The notes: generated by a model from the sequence alone, not told the origin. 64,000 nucleotides of DNA from JARRNE01 sp963824085 (GCA_963824085.1 CAWGNT010000019.1:62001-126000), one strand, 5' to 3'; shown: positions 21,212 to 32,397, numbered from the stretch's first letter. Made by a program: numbers and translations.

Positions 21212-23094
21212 CTACCTCGTCACGTTCACCCGTACCGTCGCCACGTTCGAGGTTGCCCCGTCGTTGTCATTCACCGTATAGGTGAATGTGTCGGTGCCGC
21301 GGAAGCCGGGGTTCGGCGGACTGTACGTCACGATGCCGCCTCCGGTGTTCGCCACCGATGCCCCCTCGCGTCGGGCTGCTGGTGAGCGCCACGCTGTTGA
21401 CGTTGATCGTGCCGTCGGGATCGGAGTCGTTCGCAACGACGTTGATCGGCACGGGGGTGTTTCTCGGGGTCGAGACATTGTCGTCGACAGCCACCGGTGC
21501 CTGGTTGGGCGGCGGCCCGACGATGGTGAGGTTCACGGTGGCGGTAGCGCAGAGCGGCTCCGGATCACAGGCCTCGTAGGTGAAGCGTGTCGGAGTTCGA
21601 CGCCGGCCAGAGGGCGTGTAGTCGAACGACCCATCCGCGTTCAGCGTCAGCGCGCCCGTTGGTTGGCGCAACGACCGGGGTCGGTGGTCACCGTCAGCGC
21701 GTCGCCGTCGACATCGCTGTCGTTCGCGAGCACGCCCGGCGCGGCCACGTTCAGGTCATCGCCTTCGGCCGCGTCATACGCGTCGGCCACCGCCGTCGGC
21801 GCGATCGTTGACCGGAGTCACCGTGATGGTCGCTGTGGCGACGTTGCTGTTCGGTCCACCGAGCGCCGTCGTTGGCCACGTAGGTGAACTGGTCCGTGCC
21901 GTTGAAGTCCGGGTTCGGCGTGTAGGTGAACGAGCCGTCGCCGGCGAGCCCAGCGCCCAGCGTGCCGACGAGGGACTGCTCACCAACACCGCTACCGCTC
22001 CGCCGGTATCGTTGTCGAGCACGCCGGCCGGTGATCCGCTCAACGGTCGTCGTGAGCTGCCGTCCTCTGCAATCGTGTAGGCGCCGGGGACCGCCGGGGT
22101 CATCCACCGGCCGCCGGCGCCCCGGCGACTGAGGCTCGACCAGCATGCCGCCGCCGGTGGCGGCGCCGTTCATCAGGTCGAGGCGAGCGGTCGTAGAGGG
22201 CGTAGGTGCCGTCGGCGCCACATTGACGATGGCGTCGATCGTCTTGGCCGCCGGCAGCTCGAGCCCGTACTGCTCGATCGGGTGCGGGTAGCGGTTGCCG
22301 TCCTCGGCCTTCAGGTCCATGTAGAGGCCGCCGCCGAGGGTCGGCACGCGGGTCTGAGGCCCGGCGTTGACGAAGCGCAGCAGGACGTCCTGTCGCCGGT
22401 GGTGACGATCACGGCGCCGTGTCGGATAGGCCTGCCCGTTGATCAGGAAGTACTGCGGGTAGTCCAGTTGATCACCTGGCGCCGTCCGAGTGCCGGCCGG
22501 GGTCGGCGTTGAGGGCCGGGTCGATCTCGCTGAAGACGAGCACCTCGTCCTGGCATCGTAGCGGCACGTCCGGAGTAGGCCATGCCGGCCGCCGGTCCAC
22601 CACCAGGGCGCCGTAGAGCCCCATGGGCACCTGGGTCCGGATCCGGTCGGTGGCGCTGTGGTAGAGGAAGGTCCCGACTCTGCCGGTCAGGTCGAAGCTG
22701 TAGCTGGCGGTGCCGCCGCGGTGCCGCGGCTTCGCTGGTGAACGTCGCCGGCGCGTCGCCGAAGTCGCCGGCGACCCTGCAGCCCGGGGACGAAGAACGA
22801 CACCGGCTCGCCCAGGTTGTTGGTGAGGTTGACCGTCAGGGTGGTGTCGCCCGGCGGTCGGCCTGAGCACGGGCCCGGGAATGGTCGCGACGCGCCGTCG
22901 GCGCAGTTGCCGCACCGGTGATGTCGACGTAGCCCCAGATCGGCGACACCGTCGCCGCCCGGCATCGCTGGCGGTGCCCGTCGTGGCGCAGAGATCGACC
23001 GTCGCGTCTGCGCAAAGGAGGGCCGCCGCGAAGGCGAGGGCCGCCAGCGCCAGGGCCGGCAGTCGCAGCCTTCTTGTGAATTCTTGTGGTTCAT
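21212..23094 (-). pseudogene. Multicopper-oxidase-like protein 3 with Ig/cadherin-like repeats, frameshifted
   Basis: Exported protein of about 625 residues from ATG 23094 (AAGGAGGGAAT upstream). Signal peptide LPALALAALAFAAALLCADA. The N-terminal half is cupredoxin-like (TTLTVNLTNNLGEPVSFFVPG, VGTFLYHSATDRIRTQVPMG, LDYPQYFLINGQAYP, VLLRFVNAGPQTRVPT), but where multicopper oxidases have HxH pairs it shows SFFVPG and YHSAT, so most copper ligands are missing. The C-terminal half has three tandem Ig-like repeats of the VCBS/cadherin-like type: DGSFTYTPNPDFNGTDQFTY, LNADGSFDYTPS and PGFRGTDTFTYTVNDNDGA, suited to adhesion or extracellular display. Frame changes occur every 100-200 bases. It may be a structural partner of the two upstream oxidases rather than an enzyme. 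Confidence 0.72.
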
Positions 23095-23112
23095 TATCTA
23101 TTCCCTCCTTCC

Positions 23113-24501
23113 TTATGGAATCGGGGTTCCGGGCGGCTCGACCACCATCATGGTGAGCATGCCGCCGGGGAAGATGTCGTAGTTGGTGAGCTCTTTCTCC
23201 GCGTGGGAGTGCCACATGAAGAAGAAGCCGCCGTACGGGTTGAGCCCGCCCTCGCCCGGGGGCAGCGGCTCGCCGAGTCGCCCATGAACGGGCTGCCCGA
23301 CCACCAGCCGCCGAAGGCCAGGTTCTGGTTCTCGGGCAGGACCACCGGGAACGGCTTGTTGTGGTCGGCGCAGTACTCCCATGGGTAGTCGGCGTCGAGG
23401 TCGGCGTACCCGTCGCGCTGAAGCCGTCGCTGTCGACGTGTCGATGCAGGCGTGGGCCGGCATGCCGTCGAGCGTGGAACCGTAGATGTCCCAGCCCAGC
23501 TTCTCGCCGGTCCACTCGAAGATCGCGTCCACGGTCTGGCCGGGGACCGACAGGGTGGTGAACTTGCCCCGCGAGGCGAGCGTCACACCGTCGTCGGTCA
23601 GCAGCAGCCGGCCGTAGCGGGCGATCTCGTAGTAGTGGTTGCCGTGCAGGTGGAGCGGGTGCTGGTCCTGAGTCGCCGCCGAGGATCCGCACCAGCAACT
23701 TCTGGCCCGGCGACATGCGCGGCGTGCAGTTGTAGGGCTGGTGCGGCAGCCAGCCGACGAAGGCGCTCGGCCAGATCGTCCGGCGCGGCGCGGCCGTTGA
23801 TGAACCAGTAGACCGGCCAGCGCTTGGTCAGGTCGATCTCGCCGAAGCGGTGCTGCTCGGCGAGCTGGTGGATGATCGGGTCCATCGAGGTGAGCAGGAA
23901 CATCACCTCGTGGTCGAAGTAGGTGTCGTCGTGGTTGTAGGCGTAGTGTCCGTCGAAGCCCATGACCGGTCGGCCGCACGATGATGGCGCCCAGCAGGCC
24001 CATCTCGATCTGGAGCTCGGGCTCGGTGCCCGAGTAGTACATGTAGGTGCCGGGCTCGGATGGCGGTGAAGGTGTAGGTCACCGCGTCGTACCGCCCGGG
24101 CAGGTCTCCCGGGTCAGGAGGCCGGCGCTGCCGCCGGTGGCCGTCACCGCGTGGCCGGGAAAGACCATCGAGGTGCACTGGCCGACGTGCAGCGTCGCTG
24201 GTCAGGTTGATGGTCACGGTCTCGCCCTGGTTCAGGATCAGGGTCGGCCCCGGGTACTGGGGCACGGCCGAACGCCCTCGTTGGTTGCCGGTGTCCTGGT
24301 AGCCCCAGAAGTGGATAGGAGCCGCCGTCCGGGGTGCTGACCTCGCCCTGCCCGGCTGTGAAGTTGAAGGTCGTGAACCGGTGATGCCGTCGATCCGGGC
24401 CTGGGCGCCGGCGCTGCCGGCGCGAGCAGCACGAAGGGCGGCCACAGCCGCGACCGCGAGGACCCCGGAGGCCTCGTGTTGATATCTGTAGTGCTCTTCA
24501 T
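23113..24501 (-). pseudogene. Multicopper oxidase 2 (C-terminal copper half), frameshifted
   Basis: Exported cupredoxin protein of about 460 residues. ATG 24501 overlaps the stop of the preceding oxidase and follows GGAGGAACGC; the export signal ends around AGSAGAQA. The first domain (YPGPTLILNQGETVTINLTS, GTYMYYSGTEPELQIEMG) lacks the usual HxH ligands. The last domain has them: QHPLHLHGNHYYEIA near 23640 and FFFMWHSHAEKELTNYDI near 23200, followed by FPGGMLTMMVVE. In a canonical enzyme these are the third and fourth copper motifs. About ten frame changes were seen, mostly explained by one extra base (for example near 24190, 24105, 23965, 23768 and 23672). The wording of the last motif recalls large bacterial metal oxidases of the MnxG/MofA type, from memory and unverified. 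Confidence 0.8.
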
Positions 24502-25809
24502 GCGTTCCTCCTTCGCCTTAGTTGGATGTGGATCTCGGTCATCATGCCGCCGAGATCCGCCGCTTCGTCGTTGTTGCAGGTACTGCAGGTTGGAGGCGTA
24601 CAGGTAGTACTCGCCGGGCGGCACGCCGGTGGTGTCCAGGATGACGTCCGCCGACATGCCGCCGCCCATGGTCACCGAGTTGGTCGTGTAGTGGAGCTTG
24701 GTGCCGTCCTCGGTCGCGCAGCTCCTTGGCGTCGATCCCGACCACCTCCATCGGGATGCTCGGGCTGATCAGGGTGTGGGTGACGGTGATGTTGAGGTTC
24801 GACAGCCGCAGCAGGACCTTCTGGCCCGCCGTGGCGGTGATCAGCGACGACTCCGCCTGGGACACGATGCCGCCGTTCTCCATCGGCTGCCGGCGAGCGG
24901 CGCCCGGCATTGATGGTGTCCGGGTAGCCGCGGCCGTTGATCATCGGGTAGCGGTCCCACATGTGCGCGAAGGGCAGCGGCTGGACGTTCCAGCTGCGTC
25001 GTGGAATCGGGGTCGAAGCCGCCGAGCTGGAGCGCGTACTCCACGTCGTAGCCGGTGGAGCCGTCGCCGTCGTTGTAGGCGAACTGGGTGCACGTCTCGG
25101 TCCCGGCGGCACAGGTGCCCGAGCGGACCGTCCGTCCTGGGCCGCGCCGCACGTAGAGGTTGCCGAGCATGCCCATCTGCATGTGCTCGGTGGCCTCCAC
25201 GTGGCAGTGGTACATGAAGGTGCCGGGCTCCACCAGGTGGTAGTAGTAGGTCAGGGTCGCGCCCATGGTTGATGGCGATGCCCGACTCGGGCAGGCCGTC
25301 GAACACGGTCGAGGCATTGCGGGAAGCCGTGGAAGTGCACGGTGTGCGGGTCGAACAGGTCGGGCCGGATCACCATGCCGACGTTGGTCAGGGTGAGGTA
25401 GAACTCGTCGCCCTCGTCGACCGCGATCGTCGGCGCCGGCAAGGCGGCGGCCAGAATGCCCTCTGCCATGACATCGGCCTCGGGCACCCCGGTCACGTCG
25501 GAGAAGCTGAAGATATACTGCGGCCTGCCGTCGGCCATAGTGGCGAAGCCGTCGCCGCCGGCCAGGTGCATGCACTCGACGTTCGGCGGCTGCGTCGCAA
25601 CGCACGGCCGGTATCGCGGGCCGGCGGGATTGCAGTCGTTGTTCCGAGCACACGTCGGCCCGGTGTTCCAGCACATAGTCGTCCCATCGCGCGTCTCCGT
25701 TCCTGTCGCCCGGGCACTGCACGATGACCTGGGCCCAGGCCGGTGCCAGCGCAAGCAGGACCCCGGCCAGCGCCAGGGTCAGGTTTCCTGAAGGCCGTTT
25801 GGCGTTCAT
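24498..25809 (-). pseudogene. Multicopper oxidase 1 (N-terminal copper half), frameshifted
   Basis: Exported protein starting at ATG 25809 (AAAGGAGAG upstream) with signal peptide LTLALAGVLLALAPAWAQ. It has the first two copper motifs of a multicopper oxidase: PHTVHFHGFP near 25335 and MYHCHVEATEHMQMGMLG near 25200, the latter with Cys, His and Met suited to a type 1 copper. It ends with a further cupredoxin-like domain (GQKVLLRLSNLNITVTHTLI, GEYYLYASNLQYL) and no C-terminal HxxHxH motif. Seven frame breaks (about 25647, 25319, 25268, 24999, 24908, 24713, 24580) are each repaired by removing one base, which leaves exactly 435 codons. The TGA stop overlaps the ATG of oxidase 2. The protein looks incomplete alone and probably works with oxidase 2. 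Confidence 0.8.
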
Positions 25810-25871
25810 GGATTCTCTCCTTTGGCTTCGTTAGTCGTCTCGTCTGATCATCTGTGCTCTCCCCGCCACCT

Positions 25872-25893
25872 CGGCCGGGCCTAGGCCCGGCCG
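25872..25893. promoter_or_regulatory. 22-bp perfect palindrome after the giant exported-protein gene
   Basis: A perfect 22-base GC-rich palindrome with centre CTAG begins 9 bases after the stop of the upstream gene and ends 63 bases before the first oxidase start. No T-run follows on the minus strand, so it is not a standard intrinsic terminator; it may protect the 3' end of the upstream message or tune oxidase expression. Confidence 0.5.
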
Positions 25894-25901
25894 GGATGCC
25901 G

Positions 25902-28900
25902 TTACGAGCGCTCCGGATTACGGACCGACTCGTCGGCGCCGATGTCGAGGCGTCGCCGTGGCGGCTGTCGCCGTCGATAGTCCACGGAACGGTCCCGCTG
26001 ATGACCCGCATCCACTGCCGCTGAGTCGGCGCCGAGATGTGGTAGTCGCCGAAAGCGTGTCCGGCGTCGCCGTCGTCGGTCGTGCGTCCAGTACAGCGAC
26101 AGCGGCCCGAAGCCCGGCCGGATGAAGTTGCCGCCCTCGTCGAAGGCCGCCGGCGCCTGGATGGCGGTGGTGATCTCCGGCTGAGGATCGCCGCGCGCGG
26201 CGCCGTTGAAGTACGGGCTGACGAACGAGCGGTGCTCGGTCGCGGCACCGGTGCACGCACCGGCGTCAGCAGGTTGCCGGTCCGGTGAGGCTCCCGGTCG
26301 CCCCGATCACCCCAGGTCATCGAAGACCGGGTCGTTGCCGCCGGGGCAGGTCAGGCCGCCGGTCGGATCCGGGCACAGCCCGAAGGTCGGGTGCAGTCGG
26401 GTCCCCGGGAGTGCAGCCGTGGTCTTCGACCCGGAAGAAGAACTGCCGGTTCTGCCAGACGATGTTGTCGTCGAACAGGGTCGGGATCGGAGAATGTCCC
26501 GACGCCGCACCGGAATGGCCGCCAGCGCAGCGCTGTGGGCCCGGGCCACGATGCCCGCGCCGGGCTGCGGCGTCGACTGGTTCGGGCTGCCCGGTGCGAA
26601 CGCGTCGCCCGCCGTCGCCAGGCTGTCGTTGTTGGCGATGGTGTTGTGGCGGATCGTGACCTCGACCGCGTCCTGCAGCGAGATGCCGCCGCCGGCCAGA
26701 CCCGCCACGTTGTTGACGATCATGTTGTTGAACACGTCGACCGGTACCAGGGCGTTGGTTCGTTCGGCCGTTGTTGGTCGGGTTGGCCGCGACATCCTCG
26801 CCGTTGACGTTGGCGAGACGGATGCCGCCGCCGTCACCGGCCCCGGCCGAGTTGCCCTGGATCAGGTTGCGCGACGACCTGCGACGTTACCGGCGCCCGG
26901 GCTGAGGCCGCCGCCTGCCAGCGCGGCGGCGCCGCCGACGAAGATGCCGCCGCCGGAGACCGTCTGGCCCTGGAGGAAGCTCTCGTTGAAGATACCACGG
27001 TTGTCGGCGATCGGCAGGGGACCTGCGGCTGTTTGCCTGGCCGGGCACCGGTCGCTTAGCCATGTGGCCGATGCCGCCGCCGTCGCCGGCGAGAAGTTGC
27101 CGCACACCCAGTTCTCGGTGATCTGGTAGGAGTCGGAGCCGGTGCACATGGAGATGCCGCCGCCGGCGCCGCCGAGCCGCCGTTGAACACGACCTGGTTG
27201 TGGTGGATCGAGACGTAGTCGTTGTCGGCGTCGGTCGTAGCGTTAGCGTCGCCGGGTTGATGCAGCAGGGGATGCCCGACCCGGATGCCGCCGCCGTAGA
27301 AGCCGCTGTTGTTGGCGATGCGGTTGTTGGAGATCTCCAGATAGTCGGCGTAGCCGTTGACGATGATGCCGCCGCCGGTGTCCGCGCTCTTGATGGTGAA
27401 GCCGTCGATGCGGGCGCCGCCGGTTGCTGGCCGGCTGAAGCGACTGACCGCCGCCCTGCGCTGGCGAGCACCAGCACGCCGGCGCCCTCCTCGGTGAAAG
27501 GGTGGCGGGCTCGGGGCCGCCGGGACCCACCTCCTGGCCGGGCAGCAGGTCGATGTTGCCGTCGGTGATCAGGCCGTCGACCAGACCGCGCCAGACTGCG
27601 AGCTTGTCGGCCGGCGCCTTGACGGCGTTGATCGTGGTCGAGCCCTCGCCCCAGCCCTGGAGCTGGACCGGCTTCCACATGACCACCATCTCGTTGTAGC
27701 TGCCCGGGCTGGACCAGGATAGGTCGTTGGCGCCGGCCGCGTCGATGGCGTCCTGGATCTTGACGCCACCCGCGTAGACCGGGATCACGGTTCGCCCCGG
27801 GCGCGCAGGCCCACCTGGACGGTGACGCCGGCGACCGTCGAGCCGCCGTTGCGCTGCGGGTGACCGTGAGCTGGCGCCCGCCCATGGAGCCGACCGGCCC
27901 GACTAGGTGCCGTCGGCAATGTGCAGGTGATCGGTTCACCCCAGGTGCAGCGCGAGCGCCCCCAGGTCGCCCAGGGTCACGGTGCCCGCCGGCGCCGAAG
28001 CCGAAGTCGCGGGTGACGAACTTGTTGACCGTGTCGGCGCCCGCCGGGCAGGCGCCCGCCGCCGGGTTGCAGTAGTCGGGGTTCTGGACCGCTCGCGACC
28101 CATCGAGTTGATGGTGATGGTGTGGTCCGCCGAAGACCCCGCGGTTGCCGGGTTGCCGGTGGTGACCGAGTAGGTCGGGATGTAGGGCCCGCCGCCGACG
28201 CCGTTGGTCGTCGACCGACACGCAGTCAGATCCTCGGCGTCCCGTCGGCGTACTCGCAGTCGAGCGGGAACTGGTCCGGGCCGGTGAAGGCCGCCACCGG
28301 CACCACCGGGGTGTCGAGGTAGGTGGTCACGCCCGGCATGTACTGGAGCGTGTAGCAGAAGGTGCTGTACTGCTGGTTCCAGTTGGGGTCCGGGTTGTTC
28401 GGATCGTCGCCCGGATCGTTCATGCAGGCGGTGAGCATGTTGGGCGACATGCCGCTCGGCTGGGGCAGGTTGGCCGTGATGGTCGACGGCGCGAGGAAGT
28501 TGTACAGCCCGTACTGGTCGGACAGGGGTCTTGCGATGATCCGGCCCGTGAAGTCACGGATGGTGATCGGGACGAACGGCGGCGCGTACTTCTCGCCGAA
28601 GTTGGGCGAGTTCGGGTCGAACTCGTTCTGGGTGTCGTCGAGGATGAAGCCCAGGCCGTGGGCGGCCACCGGCACCTCGGTGAAGACGAAGAAGTCGGCC
28701 GCCGCGTTGGCGCCGGATGGACAGGGTGACGAGCTTGCTGTCGCACAGCGGACGATCGGTGCCGGCGAACGGCGCCGGGATCTGCTGGTCCGGGAACAGC
28801 GTCAGGTACTGCGGCACGGTGTGCAGCTCACCGACGCAGGGCGGCGGCAGCAGCTCGGGCGCCGGGGACGTACTCGTCGCCGAAGTCGACATTCTTGTCC

Positions 28901-31267
28901 TCGGGCTTGATGATCTCGTAGCCCGGGGGCGGCACGACCTCGACGATGTAGTCGCCGACCGGCATGGGGCCGATGTAGGATCACCAGCTGCAGTCTGATG
29001 AGCCAGTCCGGGCATACCGCCGTCCGTCACGTCGAACTCGGGTCCGAAGGCGTAGCCGCCGTCGAAGACCGCCGGCCGCGCCTGGTTGAACATCCGCAGG
29101 CCGTCCCAGCAGTCCTGCTCGTAGACGTGCTGGTGCCGTCGGGTGAGAACATGAACGGCGCGGTCGCGTCGTCGCCGTACTTGCAGCCGGTGGAATCGCG
29201 GCGTCCCAGCTGTCGGTGACGGTGGTGCGAGCAGGACTCCCTTGGTGGCTACCCGGTCACGGGATCGACGCCGAGCGACTCGTACAGGTTGACGGTCACG
29301 CCCGGGATGCCCGGCTCCCACGGCTCGGCCGCGGCCAGCTCGGGGTCGTTCTCGGCGCGGGTCACCGCGTAGAAGACGATGCCGGTGATGCCGCCGTTCT
29401 CGCCGTCCGGGATAGTGGCGCTTGCCCCACAGGAAGGCGTTGGTCTGGCCGATGAAGCCCTGGAAGCCCTGGAGCAGGACCGGGCCGTGCTCGACTCGGT
29501 GAGTCGTTCTCTCGACACACGGTCCCGGGATCGCGGTGCAAAGCGGATCGGCGGGTTCGTCTGGTCCTGCGGGTTATGGCCCGGCCGAAGGTGATGTCGT
29601 TGTCATCGGGGTGCCGGTCCCGGCAACAGAGGCCGGAATCGGGCCGCCGTTGTCGACCACCACGGTCACGCCGGTGGCCTGTTGGCGGGCGAAGTCCACC
29701 TCGGCGACCAGCCAGGAGAAGAACGGGAAGACCTGGTCGAAGGTAAAGGCGCCGACGCCGTCGGAGACGTTGCCCTGGTAGATGGTGCCGTCGCGCCAGC
29801 GCAGGTTGAAGCCGGTCTCGAGGCGCTCGGGCCCTCGTCGGGTCCCAAATGCCGTTGGCGTTCAGATCGTCGAAGACGCGGTGCTCCTGGCGGTGGAACC
29901 ACTGGAAGACCGGCACCTCGCCGAGGTTGCACGAGCCGTTCGGGGTGATGCACTAGCCGCCGGCGATGGTGATCGCCGTAGGAGGCGAAGATCAGGTCGA
30001 GGTTCGAGTCCCAGACGGCGAGCTGGTAGTTGCCGTCCGGGACATCGGGGATGAGAAGTTGCAGTTCTCGTCGGTCGGCGCCGCGTAGACGCCGGTGCCG
30101 ATGCCGACCGCCAGGTCGTTGAGACCGACCCAGGGGGTGGTGTGGCCGAAGCAGGCGCCGTTGTAGAAGGCGTAGTCCGGCGGCCGCGACATGTGCTGGT
30201 TGACGATCGTGCCGGTGAGTGGTGCCGCCGCCGGCCGGGATCGGTCGAACTCCTTGACGAAGCCGATGAAGACGTGGAAGCCCGGCGGGCCGAACTCGGC
30301 GAAGAACGGCGGCTCGCCGGACTTGACCCAGGCGTCGATGACCTTGGTGCCCTCGATGGTGGCGGTCTGCTGCCAGCCCGCACCGGCCGGGGGAACCGCC
30401 GAGATGCCGTACTTGCCGGGCGCCAGGTTCTTGATGGTCAGCCGGCCGTCGGGGCCGGTGAACGAGCCCTGGCCGTACGGTCGATACAGCCGGGTCGTAC
30501 GGGTCGCCGTGCGGCGTCGTAGGTCGTGCCGAGCGGGTTGCCGAAGGCGTCCTGGCTCTGGACGCCGGCCGACGCGCCGTAGCGGCCGCCGGCGTCCTCG
30601 ACCAGGATCGGGAAGCCGCTCATGTCGGTGCCGCCCGGCTCGGCCGGATCCTCGGTCGGCAGGTCGGGCGCGTTGTTGATCGGCGCGTTGTCCTGGAAGA
30701 CCAGGATGGTGATCTGCGCGGTCGTCGAGCGGGTGCTCGTTGACGTAGACGGTCGTCGGCGGCACGTTGCCCGATTCATCCGTCTGGTGACGAACGAGGC
30801 GCCGCCGATGGTGTAAGCCGGAGAAGATTGGCGCGGCACGACCGACACGTAGTAATAGCTGGTTGGCCTGGAGGTCGGCGAAAGCTCGGTGCAGCGGCCG
30901 CCGCCTGCCACGCGGCGTCCATGCCGGCGCAGCCCTTGGCGACCACCGGCATGTAGCTCTGGTGGAAGCTGACCGACAGGGTCTTGCTCCCCGTCGGGTG
31001 GCTGCGTGATCTGAGAATGGGACGTTGATCGGGTTGCCGGACCCGCCGAACCGGACGTGGTAGGTCTGGTCCTTCTCGACCAGCCAGCGGTAGTCGGTGG
31101 CCGACAGATCGGTCTCGTACCGTCGGCCGCGACGCCGGTCACGGTGAGGCCGGGAGGTTCGCGGCGCTCGCCACGAACGACGCCAAAAACAGCAAAAATG
31201 CGGAAACGGCCAGGAGCGCCACGCGCCCCCCGCCGCTCGGGTGCGACCAGTGTTCTTGCGGTCTCAT
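25902..31267 (-). pseudogene. Giant exported SdrD-B-like / parallel beta-helix protein, many frameshifts
   Basis: The span corresponds to about 1,780 residues. ATG 31267 follows GGAGAGGAGAGACATCCG and starts a signal peptide (VALLAVSAFLLFLASFVASA). The first two thirds contain carboxypeptidase-regulatory/SdrD-B-like units: LTIKNLAPGKYGISAVPPAG, YQLAVWDSNLDLIFASY (frame-corrected), HRVFDDLNANGIWDP and PWEPGIPGVTVNLYESLG. The last third is rich in Gly-Gly-Gly turns typical of a right-handed parallel beta-helix (NMIVNNVAGLAGGGISLQDA, VTIRHNTIANND) and ends with DIGADES just before the TAA at 25902, a closing motif common in such proteins. It is probably a surface or matrix protein. No sortase signal was seen. 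Frame changes are too many to list; protein identity is by pieces. Confidence 0.65.
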
Positions 31268-32007
31268 CGGATGTCTCTCCTCTCCCCTTCGTAAATCAGT
31301 GTGGATTCAGGCCGTTGCGCCAACAGCGCTGATCTAAGAGGCCCGCCCGGCTGTATCAGCCGTTGGGTCGCGGCACCCATCGAGCGGCTCGGGTCAGCAC
31401 TAAGCAGGTCTGCTCGGGCGCCCATGCTTCGCAACCGCCCTTGGGCGCCGCCCGAAGGCGTCCGGCAGGCCGCCATGGATCGAAATCGATGTTGGTTCAC
31501 TGTTCGCTGGCCTCGTGTTCGCTGATTTGGCTGTCTGGTTAGGCTTCCGCCGCGCCGCGCGTCCGGGAGTGATGTCACCAACCACGCCGACTGACTGCGC
31601 GGCAGCACGACCTTTTTCGCCACGGTGATCAGTATTGGCGAATGCACCGACGATGGCTGGTAGTAACACCCCCCATTGAGGGGTAGGGAAAACGCGCTGT
31701 TTAGCGGCAAAACCCGCAGTCGCGCGGGAAGGTGGCACGGAAGAAGGCGGGAGAGGACGACGGCCCATCGCCCCGTCGAGATGGTGTCGCAAAAGGCTCC
31801 GCGCCCTACCGGAGGCGAAGCCCAGACCGCCCGATGGTCGCTCGCAGGTTCGCCGGTTCTTGCGGAGAGCCCCGCGACCTTAGATGAGGAGCTCAGGCCC
31901 CGGCGATGCTGCGGGAGCGCTTCGTTCTTGCGATGCGCCGAAGATTGCGAGGACGCTTTCCGTGGCGGTTCGGAACGCTGTTCAGAGCGTCCGCACGCCC
32001 CAATGGC
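31268..32007. other. 740-bp non-coding stretch upstream of the exported-protein run
   Basis: This gap lies between the response-regulator stop (32008, minus strand) and the start of the giant exported protein. It should contain the main promoter of the oxidase operon. I see the ribosome binding site at its edge but no convincing -24/-12 or -35/-10 pair. Open frames here have no family resemblance. Confidence 0.4.
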
Positions 32008-32397
32008 TCAGCCGACCGGTCGCTTGGCCCCTGCGGTCAGGTGGGCAACGCGCGCGACGATCTCGTCCCTGCAGTGGTCCGCCATCTTGCAGATGTACCA
32101 GTCGGCCCCTTCGCGAAAGGCCGCTTCCCGGTACTCAGGGAGGTCGTGGCTGGTCAGCATGACCACGCAGACGCCCGGATCGATGGACTTGATATCGCGG
32201 GTGAGCAGGATGCCGTTCCTCCCGGGAAGTCCAATATCGACAAAAACGAGGTCGGGCCGATGATCGTTCAAGCGCTCCAGGGCCGATTCGCTGTCTCCCG
32301 CCTCGTCGACGACGATATCGGGAAACCGGGTCGTCAGCACTTCCGCGAGGATGCTGCGGAAAAATGGGTCGTCTTCTACCAAGAGGGCTCTGAACAT
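32008..32397 (-). CDS. Single-domain response regulator
   Basis: Receiver domain of 129 residues without an output domain (CheY/Spo0F-like layout). Acidic pocket in LLVEDDPFFRSIL, phospho-acceptor Asp in LVFVDIGLPGRNG, the switch Thr/Ser in VVMLTSHD and the conserved Lys in YICKMAD. ATG 32397 gives MFRALLVEDD, a normal receiver start; an in-frame ATG 36 bases earlier is possible. It is divergent from the NarL-type regulator at 32934 and near two sensor kinases, so it may act in a phosphorelay with them. It probably signals through protein contact, since nothing follows the receiver. Confidence 0.85.
   Translation of the reverse strand: MFRALLVEDDPFFRSILAEVLTTRFPDIVVDEAGDSESALERLNDHRPDLVFVDIGLPGRNGILLTRDIKSIDPGVCVVMLTSHDLPEYREAAFREGADWYICKMADHCRDEIVARVAHLTAGAKRPVG

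Noticed and set aside
21212..25809. The three oxidase genes as one giant protein cut by indels
   Set aside because: Each part has its own ribosome binding site, start codon and signal peptide, and stop codons fit the corrected frames.
25872..25893. Intrinsic terminator at the 22-bp palindrome
   Set aside because: No T-run follows on the transcribed strand, so it was kept only as an unassigned palindrome.
16379..31267. Programmed frameshifting as the reason for the broken genes
   Set aside because: Break sites share no slippery sequence or common motif, and there are far too many per gene. Error or decay is simpler.
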